Shown here: positions 7,441-15,314 of the stretch, in pieces | Layout: every line of letters begins with the position of its first letter | How positions within the stretch are numbered: position 1 is the stretch's first letter | Assembly (NCBI RefSeq): GCF_040706535.1 | Contig: NZ_JAPDRJ010000001.1 | Span: 1-64,000 of the forward strand | DNA: 64,000 nucleotides | Origin: Lentisalinibacter orientalis | GTDB taxonomy: Bacteria; Pseudomonadota; Gammaproteobacteria; Steroidobacterales; Woeseiaceae | Reading direction: 5' to 3' | The notes under the pieces: model-generated | What the model was told of the DNA's origin: nothing | What the model saw: the letters and a program-made list of their open reading frames with translations, nothing else | Databases searched by the model: none | Translations under genes and position numbers: made by a program

Positions 7441-8394
7441 ATGACACACGCCAGCGCACGACAGCGCTTCGACGAAATCCGTGCCGGCCTGCGCCTGCCG
7501 GTCGTCGTCGCGCCCATGTTCCTCGTTTCCGGTCCGGAGATGGTGGTGGCCGCCGCCCGCTCGGGAGTACTCGGCTCGTTCCCGGCACCGAATGCCCGCA
7601 CCATCGACGTGTTCGAGGAGTGGGTCTCGACCATCAGCGAGCAGCTGGCCGGCTTCCGCCGCGATCAGGTCGCCGGCGCCACGGATGCCTGGGCCATGAA
7701 CCTGGTCGTGCACCGCACCTACGATCGCCTGGACCAGGAGCTGGCCATCCTCGAGAAGTACCGTCCGCCCATCGTCATCACGGCGCTCGGTAGCCCCAAG
7801 GATGTCGTGGATGCCGTGCACGGCTGGGGCGGGCTGGTCATCGCCGACGTGAACAGCGTCGAGTACGCGCGCAAGGCGGCCGCGGTGGGCGTCGACGGCC
7901 TGGCCCTGGTCGCCGCCGGCGCCGGCGGGCACACGGGGCACATGGCGGGCTTCGCCTTCGTCCCGGCCGTGCGGGAGTTCTTCGACGGCATACTCATACT
8001 GGCGGGCGCCATCGGCGACGGCCGGGCCGTGCGTGCGGCGGAGGTGCTCGGCGCGGATCTCGGCTACATGGGCACCCGCTTCATCGCCGCCGAGGAGAGC
8101 ATCGCCTCCGACGAATACAAGCAGATGGTGGTCGACTCCGTGTTCCCGGACCTGGTGCTCACCGACTTCTTCACCGGCGCCCACGCCTATTACATGCGCC
8201 AGAGCATCGAGGCGGCCGGCCTGGACCCGGACAATCTCGAGGCCGGCACGGGCATGAACCTGTCCGAGAAGAAGGCCTGGAAGGACGTCTGGTCGGCCGG
8301 CCAGGGCGTGGGCACGATCCACAAGGTGGAGCCGCTCGCCGACATCGTCGACGCTATTGCCGGGGAATACGAGGCCGCCAGGCGGGTCCCCTGA
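7441..8394 (+). CDS. Nitronate monooxygenase (2-nitropropane dioxygenase family)
   Basis: FMN-dependent TIM-barrel oxygenase of 317 residues. LPVVVAPMFLVSGPE near residue 20 and AGAGGHTGH at 159-167 (with the conserved His164) are the family's flavin-binding and catalytic segments, and GADLGYMGTRFIA closes the phosphate site. The family oxidises nitronates; many members sit in lipid catabolic operons as enoyl-reductase-like flavoproteins. A G-rich run (GGGGTGGGGGG) directly upstream serves as the ribosome site. It is transcribed alone from the divergent region shared with DUF1295. Confidence 0.9.
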   Translation: MTHASARQRFDEIRAGLRLPVVVAPMFLVSGPEMVVAAARSGVLGSFPAPNARTIDVFEEWVSTISEQLAGFRRDQVAGATDAWAMNLVVHRTYDRLDQELAILEKYRPPIVITALGSPKDVVDAVHGWGGLVIADVNSVEYARKAAAVGVDGLALVAAGAGGHTGHMAGFAFVPAVREFFDGILILAGAIGDGRAVRAAEVLGADLGYMGTRFIAAEESIASDEYKQMVVDSVFPDLVLTDFFTGAHAYYMRQSIEAAGLDPDNLEAGTGMNLSEKKAWKDVWSAGQGVGTIHKVEPLADIVDAIAGEYEAARRVP

Positions 8395-8436
8395 GGCCGG
8401 TCAGCCGGCCCGCGGTCCGGTCGGCAGCCTGCCCGA

Positions 8437-9336
8437 TCAGCCGGTCCCGGGCGCGCCGGCGACGAAGCGGCGGAAATGCTCCACCGCCGCCGGCGCATGG
8501 GCGTCGAAGGGCAGCGCGGCCAGTTCCTCCAGTACGGCGCCGGCCGCAGCCGCATCGGCGCTCTCCATCCAGCGGCCTTCGGTCTCCTGCATCCGAGCGC
8601 GGGCGATCTTGCCGGCTCCCGAAATGACGATCTCGCCGTTCATGGCGCACTGGTCGCCGATGAGCCAGGCGGCCACCGGCGCCACGTAGTCCGGCGCCAT
8701 GCGCTCGCGCAGCGCCTCGGGCAGATGGGCCTCGGTCATCTGCGTCGCGGCATAGGGCGCGATGGCATTCACCCGCACGTCCCGCCCGGCGCCCTCGTGG
8801 GCCAGCGCGTACGTGAGGCCCAGCAGCGCCGCCTTCGACGATGAATACGCCGGCAGGCCGTGCTCGCCGTAGAGTCCCGCCACCGAGGTGCTGAGCAGCA
8901 CGGCACCGCCGCGCTGATCGTAGAGATGCCGGAACAGCGGGTGCAGCACGTTCACCGTGCCGAACAGGTTCACCTCGAAATTGTGCCGGAACTCGTCGAT
9001 GCTCTGTTTGTGGAAGCTCCGGCCCTCGGAGACGCCCGCGTTGGCGATGTGGGCGTCGAGTCTGCCCCAGGTATCGAGCGCCAGTTCCAGCAGCCGCTCG
9101 CCGGCGCCGGCCTCGGTGATCTCGGAGTAGTCCGCCACGGCCTCGCCGCCGGCGGCACGGATCTCGTCCACCACCCGATCGGCCGAGGCCTGCTCCTCGC
9201 CGGCGTGGCTGCGGTTGTTCACCACCACCCGCGCGCCCTGCGCGGCCAGGTAGCGGGCATAGGCGCGGCCGAGCCCCTTGCCGGCGCCGGTGATGACGAC
9301 CACCCGGCCCTCGAACGACGCGGCCTCAGGCGGCAT
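8437..9336 (-). CDS. SDR dehydrogenase (peroxisomal MFE-2 / HSD17B4-like)
   Basis: A 299-residue SDR with VITGAGKGLGRAYARYLA at residues 13-30, NNRS, IANAGV, the catalytic serine in LLSTSVAGLYG and YSSSK. VVVNNR and the long substrate loop resemble the 3-hydroxyacyl-CoA dehydrogenase domain of multifunctional enzyme type 2. The C-terminal 60 residues extend beyond a minimal SDR. The start overlaps the end of paaN by 11 nt, so both are on one transcript. Likely a hydroxyacyl-CoA dehydrogenase; exact substrate unknown. Confidence 0.85.
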   Translation of the reverse strand: MPPEAASFEGRVVVITGAGKGLGRAYARYLAAQGARVVVNNRSHAGEEQASADRVVDEIRAAGGEAVADYSEITEAGAGERLLELALDTWGRLDAHIANAGVSEGRSFHKQSIDEFRHNFEVNLFGTVNVLHPLFRHLYDQRGGAVLLSTSVAGLYGEHGLPAYSSSKAALLGLTYALAHEGAGRDVRVNAIAPYAATQMTEAHLPEALRERMAPDYVAPVAAWLIGDQCAMNGEIVISGAGKIARARMQETEGRWMESADAAAAGAVLEELAALPFDAHAPAAVEHFRRFVAGAPGTG

Positions 9337-11020
9337 CGGAGGCGCGCGGCCAGCGGGTCTGCACCCAGCGGAAGCGCCGGGTCACGAAATCGAGGTCGGC
9401 GAGACAGGCGTTGCCCGCCGGGTTCAGGCCGGTGACGTGGAAGTCGCTGTAGGCGGCGGCGAAGTTGATGGGCATGCCGATCAGGTTGCACGAGAGCGAG
9501 GCGCCGGCGTCGTGGTAGGCATCCTCCGCGCGGGCCAGGAAGGCCTCGTTCGTGGAATAGACGTGGGACGTGATCGCGCCGTGGGCGCGCACGTCGTCGG
9601 TCGCCCGGGCCAGCCCGGCGTCGGCATCGTCGGCGGCGATGACGAAGGAGATCGGCCCGAAGTGCTCCTCGCCGAACAGGTCGCCGGCGTCGGTGTCCAC
9701 CTGCACGATCAGCGGCGTGGCGGTGCGCGCATCCGGGTAGTCGGGATGCTCGTAGGGCCCGGAGTCGCGCAGGATGCGCCCCCGGTCCCGCACGCCGTCG
9801 CGGATGCGGTCGATGCTCTCGAGAATGCGGGGGTCCACCAGCGCACCGCACAGGTTGCCTGCCTGCTTCGGGTTGGCGAGGAACTCCTCCACGGCATCCA
9901 CGATGCCGGCGGCCACCTCGTCGAAGGAGAGATGACGCCCTCCGGCCTCGATGCCGCCGCGGGGCACGAAGATGTTCTGCACGCTGGTGCACATCTGGGC
10001 CGACGCCTGGCACAGCGAATGGGCGATGGCGCGGCGCATGCCGTCGAAGTCGTCGGTGGATTCCACCACCACGGAGTTGCAGCCGGCGGTCTCCGTGAAG
10101 ACGAGCTTGTCGGCGCAGTGCTGCTCGATCCAGCCGCCGAAGCGGGGGCCGCCGGTGAAATCGATGATGGCGCAGTCCGGATGGCGGATCAGCTCCAGGG
10201 TGTTCGGCTCCGCCTCGGTATCGGCCGCCATCAGGATCAGATCGGGGTTGTGGCCCGCCTCCGCCAGCACCTCGCGCATGGTGCGCACGAAGATCGCCAC
10301 CGGCAGCGTGGTCTTCGGGTGCGGCTTCACGATGACGCCGTTGCCCGTGGCAAGATCCGCCATGATGGCCGGGTAGCCGTTCCACTGGGGAAACGTGGCG
10401 CAGGTAATCACCACGCCGATGCCGCGGGGCATGATGCGGTAGCGCTTCTCGAGTTCGGTCTCGGGTCCGGCGCCGAACCGGCGCTGCCAGGTCGCCTCGC
10501 TGGGCACGTCGCTCATGGCCTTCCAGGCGTAGGCCAGCGCCTCCAGGCCCCGGTCCAGCGCGTTCGCGCCGCAGCCGGCGAAGGCCATGATGAAGCTCTG
10601 GCCTGCCGTGTGGACGGTGGCGTGGGCGTTGACGAACAGCGACTCGGCGCTGCCCAGCCGGTCCAGCATCTCCAGACAGACGCCCACGCGCTCCTCGGTG
10701 GGCACCCGCCGCCACGCGTGCTGGGCTTCCCTGACCGCGGCGAACGCCCGGTCCGGGTCGAGCTTCGGGTAGGTGATGCCGAGCGCCTCGCCGGTGAGCG
10801 GCGAGACCTCCTCGCCCAACTCGCCGACGGCGCCGGGCAGCTCGATGTCGAACGGCCGCCCCAGCATCGACTCGTAGGCCGCGAGTCCGGCGGCGGGAAT
10901 CTCCTTGCCGTGAATCTTGCTGCTGGGCGACTCCGGGTACGCCGTCCAGGCATAACGCTTCTCGCAGGCATCCACTGCCTTCTCGAGCGTCTCGCGATGT
11001 TTCTTGAACAGGCTGCTCAT
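9326..11020 (-). CDS. paaN: PaaN-type aldehyde dehydrogenase (phenylacetate degradation-like)
   Basis: A 564-residue aldehyde dehydrogenase close to the PaaN group without the hydratase domain. Catalytic Cys is in SAQMCTSVQN, and the general-base region is VFTETAGCNS. Start MSSLFKKHRETLEKAVDACE is characteristic. PaaN was named for aldehyde oxidation after ring opening in phenylacetyl-CoA breakdown, but no paaABCDE or paaG is in view, so it may act on another semialdehyde here. A promoter is predicted at 11054-11083. It is followed by an overlapping SDR. Confidence 0.8.
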   Translation of the reverse strand: MSSLFKKHRETLEKAVDACEKRYAWTAYPESPSSKIHGKEIPAAGLAAYESMLGRPFDIELPGAVGELGEEVSPLTGEALGITYPKLDPDRAFAAVREAQHAWRRVPTEERVGVCLEMLDRLGSAESLFVNAHATVHTAGQSFIMAFAGCGANALDRGLEALAYAWKAMSDVPSEATWQRRFGAGPETELEKRYRIMPRGIGVVITCATFPQWNGYPAIMADLATGNGVIVKPHPKTTLPVAIFVRTMREVLAEAGHNPDLILMAADTEAEPNTLELIRHPDCAIIDFTGGPRFGGWIEQHCADKLVFTETAGCNSVVVESTDDFDGMRRAIAHSLCQASAQMCTSVQNIFVPRGGIEAGGRHLSFDEVAAGIVDAVEEFLANPKQAGNLCGALVDPRILESIDRIRDGVRDRGRILRDSGPYEHPDYPDARTATPLIVQVDTDAGDLFGEEHFGPISFVIAADDADAGLARATDDVRAHGAITSHVYSTNEAFLARAEDAYHDAGASLSCNLIGMPINFAAAYSDFHVTGLNPAGNACLADLDFVTRRFRWVQTRWPRASDAA

Positions 11021-11053
11021 GGTTCCGTCCCGGGCTCCGTGGAGGGTGGAACG

Positions 11054-11083
11054 ATTCTAGGGATTGACAGTCCCGTTGTGCAA
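11054..11083 (-). promoter_or_regulatory. Predicted promoter of paaN-SDR
   Basis: On the minus strand TTGCAC (11083-11078) and TAGAAT (11059-11054) are separated by 18 bp, about 34 bp ahead of the start codon. It is a good sigma-70 match for such a GC-rich region. Confidence 0.45.
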
Positions 11084-11094
11084 GCCATAGCACC

Positions 11095-11116
11095 GTAGGA
11101 GGGCCTTCAGGCCCGA
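11095..11116 (+). repeat. REP palindrome 1
   Basis: GTAG head followed by GGAGGGCC-TTCA-GGCCC-GA, a short hairpin. It lies between the plsB stop and the paaN promoter. One of eight related copies in the window. Confidence 0.8.
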
Positions 11117-11132
11117 TTCCCTTAATCCCTCC

Positions 11133-13520
11133 TCAATTCTCCCCGGACCCGTTCAGCGTAATGGCCAGAATACCGTCCAGCGCGCGCCGCACCTCGCGCA
11201 GCTCGGTCAGCAGGGCCTGCCGACCGTCGGCGGCGCCGCCGCCGCCCTGCAGCAGATCGCGATGCGCCGCCAGCTTCAGCGCCGTCTCGTACAGGGACTT
11301 CGAGACGGACTCCTCGGAGAACAGCCGGCCCTGCAGGCGCATCTGCCGGCCGAGTTTCAGGCAGCCGGACACGAAGCCGGCCCGGTCCTCCACGGCCTCG
11401 GCGCCCGCCTCGGCGAGCGCCCGGGCCACCACCCGGTAGGCGTCGGCGAAGGAGCGCAGCACGGCGTGGGCCAGCAGCAGCCGGCTCTGCCGCAGCACCC
11501 GCACGACCTCGTCCTCGCCGCCCGCAAGCGCGTCGCGCCAGCTCGGGAAACGCTCCTCCAGTACCGCCTGCACCGCCGCCGTATAGTCCTGGCGGCGCGG
11601 GAAGTAGAAGTCGAACAGGAACAGCTCGCGCAGCTCCTCCAGCAGCGTGAACACGGCCGCCTCCCGCTCGCGCTCCGGCGCGCCGGCGGCGCGGTACAGC
11701 GCCACTTCCACCAGCGCGTCCAGCACGAAATGGTGGATGGCCGTGTTGCGGTAATAGGCGGCCTTCAGGTGCTGGTCCGGCGTGATGGCGTAGAGCCGCT
11801 CCGTGCCCTCGTCGAAGAAGGTCACGATGCCGGTGGAGCGCAGCTGCTCGAGCGTCGCCGGCAGCGTCTCCGGCTGGCGGAAGTCCGGGTCGCCCGCGAT
11901 CTCGAGATTGCGACGCCGCACCAGACTCATGCCGACCCGGGTGAGGAAGCCGATCTCCTTCAGGCTCAGCGCCCGGTTGCCGGCGGCGAGCAGGATCAGC
12001 GTGACGATGGCGGTGGCGGTGATGGGCGTCGCCGCATTCATGCGGAAGGCGACCTGCAGCGCGAGATTCTGCACCAGCGACTGTTTCTCCGCCTCGTCCG
12101 GCCCCGCCTCGAGCCTGTCCCGGGGCGCCAGGTCGGTCAGCGCCAGCTCCTCGCCGAAGCGCAGGAAGATGCGGCCGTGGGGCGCCGAGGAGCGCAGGAA
12201 GCGCACGATCCAGGTCGCCCCCTCCGGTTTCTTGGCGTGGCCGCGCTGCTCGGTGGCGTAGTCCTCCACTTCCGTGATCTGGTCGTAGGTCACCGACACC
12301 GGCACGAACGCCACGTCGAGCAGCTGGGTGCGCAGGATGGACTCCACCACGTAGTTGAACAGGCCGTAGCGCGGCGGCAGCAGCTTGCCCGTGCGCGAGC
12401 GCGTGCCCTCCAGCGCCCACAGCAGCGAGAAGCGCTTGTCGATCAGATAGTCGATGTAACGGCGGAAGGTCGCCTTGTAGATCTCGTTGTCCTGGAACGA
12501 GCGGCGCAGGAAGATGATGCCGGCGCGCCGGCCGAGCGCCCCCAGCCCCGGCGTGTTCAGATTGATGCCGCCGAAGGTCAGCGGCAGCGGCAGGTTGGCA
12601 TCGAACAGCACGATCGACAGCGCGATCGTGTCCAGCATGGACTTGTGGCTGATCAGAAAGGCGACCGGCCGGCTGCCGAGCAGCTCTGCGACATGGCGCA
12701 GCTGCTCCTCGTCCACGTCGATCTCCGGGTCGTGATTGCTGCGCGCGGCCGCCCGGTAGATGGCCATGGCGAGGTCCAGAGAGAACGGCGTCTGCCGGGC
12801 GGCCATCTCCTCCAGGTAATCGCCCGCCTTGTCGGTCACCTTCTGCACGCTCTCGTCGCGCTGCTGCGCCAGGTTGGCCAGCTGTTCGCGGAATTCCCGG
12901 TTGGCGAACACGTCCTTCGGCAGCAGTCTGGCCACCTTGTAGCGCGTACCGCGGGCGACCCGCTCCGCCCGCTCCAGCGTGATCAGTGCCTGGCGGCGGA
13001 CGAAATCCGACAGCCCTACGGTGGGCGCGTCGCTGCCGTGCTGGTCGCGATAGCGCTGCCTGAGGTCCTCCAGCGGCGCCCCCTGACCGGCGATGAAACG
13101 CATGCGGTCCGGCTGGCCCCGGGCGATCCTGCGGCGGCTGAACAGCGTCGGCCGCTCGGTCCACGCGAAGAAGAAGTCCCGCAGCAGGCTGCCGCCCTCG
13201 TCCCGCTCTGCGGGCAGCCACACGATGCGCACGGGCTGCAGCCACGTATCCGGTTCCATGCGATCCAGGCCGGCGAGACCCTCGCTGTCCTGGGGGAGGT
13301 CGAGCAGGCGATAGTCATTCTTCTCGGCCGCCGGGCGGGTGGACTCGATCCAGTCCCTGAGCAGGCCGTGTTCGAACCGGTCGGGAGCATCGAGCAGGAA
13401 CACCACACTGCCGTGCGTCTCGTCGGGCCACGGTGAATCCGCCGCTCCCGACTCCAGTGCCGTTTCCTGCAGTGACTGCCTGTTCACGCCTGATCGCCCC
13501 CCGCGCATCTCCGTGGGCAT
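11133..13520 (-). CDS. plsB: Glycerol-3-phosphate 1-O-acyltransferase
   Basis: Membrane-associated enzyme that puts the first acyl chain on glycerol-3-phosphate in phospholipid synthesis; about 795 residues, near the E. coli PlsB length. The four acyltransferase blocks are present: ISHKSMLDT (HX4D), GGINLNTPG, FLRRSFQDNEIYK and EGTRSRTGK, with VPVSVTYDQ after. The start is uncertain. ATG at 13520 lacks a clear ribosome site, ATG at 13508 has GGAG too close, and GTG at 13487 follows GGGGGGCG at good spacing and may be the true start. The gene stands alone on its strand. Confidence 0.93.
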   Translation of the reverse strand: MPTEMRGGRSGVNRQSLQETALESGAADSPWPDETHGSVVFLLDAPDRFEHGLLRDWIESTRPAAEKNDYRLLDLPQDSEGLAGLDRMEPDTWLQPVRIVWLPAERDEGGSLLRDFFFAWTERPTLFSRRRIARGQPDRMRFIAGQGAPLEDLRQRYRDQHGSDAPTVGLSDFVRRQALITLERAERVARGTRYKVARLLPKDVFANREFREQLANLAQQRDESVQKVTDKAGDYLEEMAARQTPFSLDLAMAIYRAAARSNHDPEIDVDEEQLRHVAELLGSRPVAFLISHKSMLDTIALSIVLFDANLPLPLTFGGINLNTPGLGALGRRAGIIFLRRSFQDNEIYKATFRRYIDYLIDKRFSLLWALEGTRSRTGKLLPPRYGLFNYVVESILRTQLLDVAFVPVSVTYDQITEVEDYATEQRGHAKKPEGATWIVRFLRSSAPHGRIFLRFGEELALTDLAPRDRLEAGPDEAEKQSLVQNLALQVAFRMNAATPITATAIVTLILLAAGNRALSLKEIGFLTRVGMSLVRRRNLEIAGDPDFRQPETLPATLEQLRSTGIVTFFDEGTERLYAITPDQHLKAAYYRNTAIHHFVLDALVEVALYRAAGAPEREREAAVFTLLEELRELFLFDFYFPRRQDYTAAVQAVLEERFPSWRDALAGGEDEVVRVLRQSRLLLAHAVLRSFADAYRVVARALAEAGAEAVEDRAGFVSGCLKLGRQMRLQGRLFSEESVSKSLYETALKLAAHRDLLQGGGGAADGRQALLTELREVRRALDGILAITLNGSGEN

Positions 13521-13596
13521 CAGATCGTACCCGGCCTGGCGCCGCGATGCCCGCCACTCAGTATGGCATGGATGCCGATTCCTGTGACGGGCCCGA

Positions 13597-15081
13597 TCAG
13601 GAGGCCCGGGAGTGCAGCCAGCGCGGCAGGAAGCTGTGCGGATCCGCCTCGGTGCCGGTGGCCCAGTCCACGCCTGCCCTCTCCAGCGCGGCCTGCAGTT
13701 CGCCGCTGCCGTACGCATCGAAGGTCTCGCTGCAACCGCCGACGAACTCGCCGCCGACGAACACCTGGGGGATGGTCTGCATGCCGGTCCGCGCGTTCAG
13801 CGCGGCCCGGATCCGGCCGCCGCGGTCGTCCTCCTGCCATTCGACGGCATCGAGATCGATGCTGCGATACGGGATCCCGCAGTGTTCGAAGAACTTGCGC
13901 AGCGACCAGCAGAACTCGCACCACTCCAGCGCGAACATCAGCACGGGCTCGTCCGCGATGACGCGCTCCACGAAGGCCGCCGCCTCGTCGTCGACCGGCG
14001 GTTCCTCCGCCGGCTGCGGCGCGGGCGCCGCGGGCCGGTCGAACCGGAAGGACGGGGTCGACCGCGAGATCGCCTGCTCCGCCTCGTTCATCTCGACCGC
14101 CACCGGGTCGAACAGCGGCGTGGACATGTAACGCTCGCCGGTGTCCGGCAGCATGCAGAGGATCACGCTCCCGGCAGGCGCAGTCTCCGCCACGGTCAGC
14201 GCGCCGGCCAGGGTGGCTCCGCCGGAGGTGCCTGCCAGGATGCCTTCGAGGCGCGCGAGATCCCGGGCGCAGCGCAGTGCGTCGTCGCCGGCCACCGGCA
14301 CGACGCGCTCCACCAGGCCCGCGTCCATCGCGGTCTCGGTCAGCCGCGGGATGAAGTCCGGCGACCAGCCCTGTACCAGGTGGGGCCGGAAGCGGGGATG
14401 GCTCTCCGCGGGGGAGCCGTCGTCGTTGCGGCTCTGCCTGAGGCCGCTGCCGAGCACCGGCGCATTGTCGGGCTCGCAGACGACGATGCGGGTCTCCGGG
14501 CGCTCCTCGGCCAGCACCCGCGAGACGCCCGCCAGCGTGCCGCCGGTACCGCAGCCGGTGACCCAGTAGTCGAGCCGCTCGCCGGCGAAATCCCTGAGGA
14601 TCTCCCGGGCGGTGGTCTCGCTGTGGGCGGCGGCGTTCGCCTCGTTCTCGAACTGCCGGCACAGGAACCAGCCGTGGGCGTCGGCGAGCTCCCGGGCCTT
14701 CGCCAGCATGCCGGAGCCCTTGCCCGAGGCGGGTGTCAAAACCACCTCGGCTCCCAGGAAGCGCATCAGGCGACGCCGCTCCACGCTGAAGTTCTCCGCC
14801 ATCACGACCACCAGCGGATAACCCTTGCGGGCACACACCATGGCGAGCGCGATGCCGGTGTTGCCGCTGGTGGCCTCCACCACGGTCTGGCCGGGCCGCA
14901 GCGCACCGCGGCGCTCGGCGTCCTCGATGACGGCGAGCGCCATGCGGTCCTTTACCGAACCCAGCGGGTTGAAGGCCTCCAGCTTGACCCAGATCTCGAC
15001 GCCCGGGGGCGACATCCGGCCGAGTTTCACGACCGGAGTGTCGCCGATGGTGCCGAGGATGCTCTCGTAACGCTTCTTCAT
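13597..15081 (-). CDS. Cysteine synthase-like PLP enzyme fused to glutaredoxin
   Basis: A 494-residue fusion. Residues 1-320 are a CysK/CBS-family PLP enzyme: the Schiff-base lysine is Lys44 in LGSVKDRMA, TSGNTG binds substrate, and GTGGTLAG and GTSGGATLAG anchor the phosphate. After a Pro/Ala/Glu linker (~345-370) comes a glutaredoxin with CEFC at 388-391 and the cis-proline segment TIPQVFVGGEFVGG. The two domains suggest cysteine or thiol production tied to glutathione redox. ATG at 15081 was chosen over the one at 15087 because GGGAGG is then 8 nt away. A 38-codon ORF lies just upstream on the same transcript. Confidence 0.9.
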   Translation of the reverse strand: MKKRYESILGTIGDTPVVKLGRMSPPGVEIWVKLEAFNPLGSVKDRMALAVIEDAERRGALRPGQTVVEATSGNTGIALAMVCARKGYPLVVVMAENFSVERRRLMRFLGAEVVLTPASGKGSGMLAKARELADAHGWFLCRQFENEANAAAHSETTAREILRDFAGERLDYWVTGCGTGGTLAGVSRVLAEERPETRIVVCEPDNAPVLGSGLRQSRNDDGSPAESHPRFRPHLVQGWSPDFIPRLTETAMDAGLVERVVPVAGDDALRCARDLARLEGILAGTSGGATLAGALTVAETAPAGSVILCMLPDTGERYMSTPLFDPVAVEMNEAEQAISRSTPSFRFDRPAAPAPQPAEEPPVDDEAAAFVERVIADEPVLMFALEWCEFCWSLRKFFEHCGIPYRSIDLDAVEWQEDDRGGRIRAALNARTGMQTIPQVFVGGEFVGGCSETFDAYGSGELQAALERAGVDWATGTEADPHSFLPRWLHSRAS

Positions 15082-15101
15082 GCCCATCGCCTCCCGGTGT
15101 C

Positions 15102-15218
15102 TCAATACACCTGCATGAACGCCCAGATGTTCATGGCCAGGATGCCGCAGCCCAGGATCAGCCCCAGGATGGTGGTCGGCGTATCCAGTTCGTCGTGTCT
15201 GCTTGTCTTGTCGTCCAT
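15102..15218 (-). CDS. Small single-pass membrane peptide (38 aa)
   Basis: An unannotated-size ORF reading MDDKTSRHDELDTPT, then a hydrophobic stretch from TILGLILG to IWAFMQVY at the C-terminus. A charged N-terminal half followed by about 22 apolar residues predicts one membrane span. AGGGGA sits 7 nt ahead of the ATG, and the stop is 20 nt before the CysK-Grx start, so they are probably co-transcribed. A response-regulator-like box is 50 bp upstream. No homologue is recognised; it could be a small regulator of a membrane protein such as the nearby sensor kinase. Confidence 0.6.
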   Translation of the reverse strand: MDDKTSRHDELDTPTTILGLILGCGILAMNIWAFMQVY

Positions 15219-15268
15219 GGTCTCGTCCCCTGTCGTGGTGAACCATGGAGCCAGACTAGGCGGCCGAC

Positions 15269-15314
15269 GTATCGGCAGGATTTCGGGACGACGGCGTTTT
15301 GTTGCCGCTTCGTA
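15269..15314 (-). promoter_or_regulatory. Response-regulator-like box 1 (peptide/CysK-Grx promoter)
   Basis: On the minus strand it contains TACGAAGCGGCAACAA with two A-C-(A/G)-A-A-like half-sites, then CGAAAT and GATAC, followed at fixed distance by TAGTCT as a -10. It aligns without gaps to the box at 20383-20428 over 46 bp, with 34 identities. It abuts the kinase stop codon. Confidence 0.55.

Noticed and set aside
9326..11020. A phenylacetate degradation operon around paaN
   Set aside because: None of the paaABCDE, paaG, paaJ or paaK genes accompany it; only the single PaaN-type dehydrogenase is supported.
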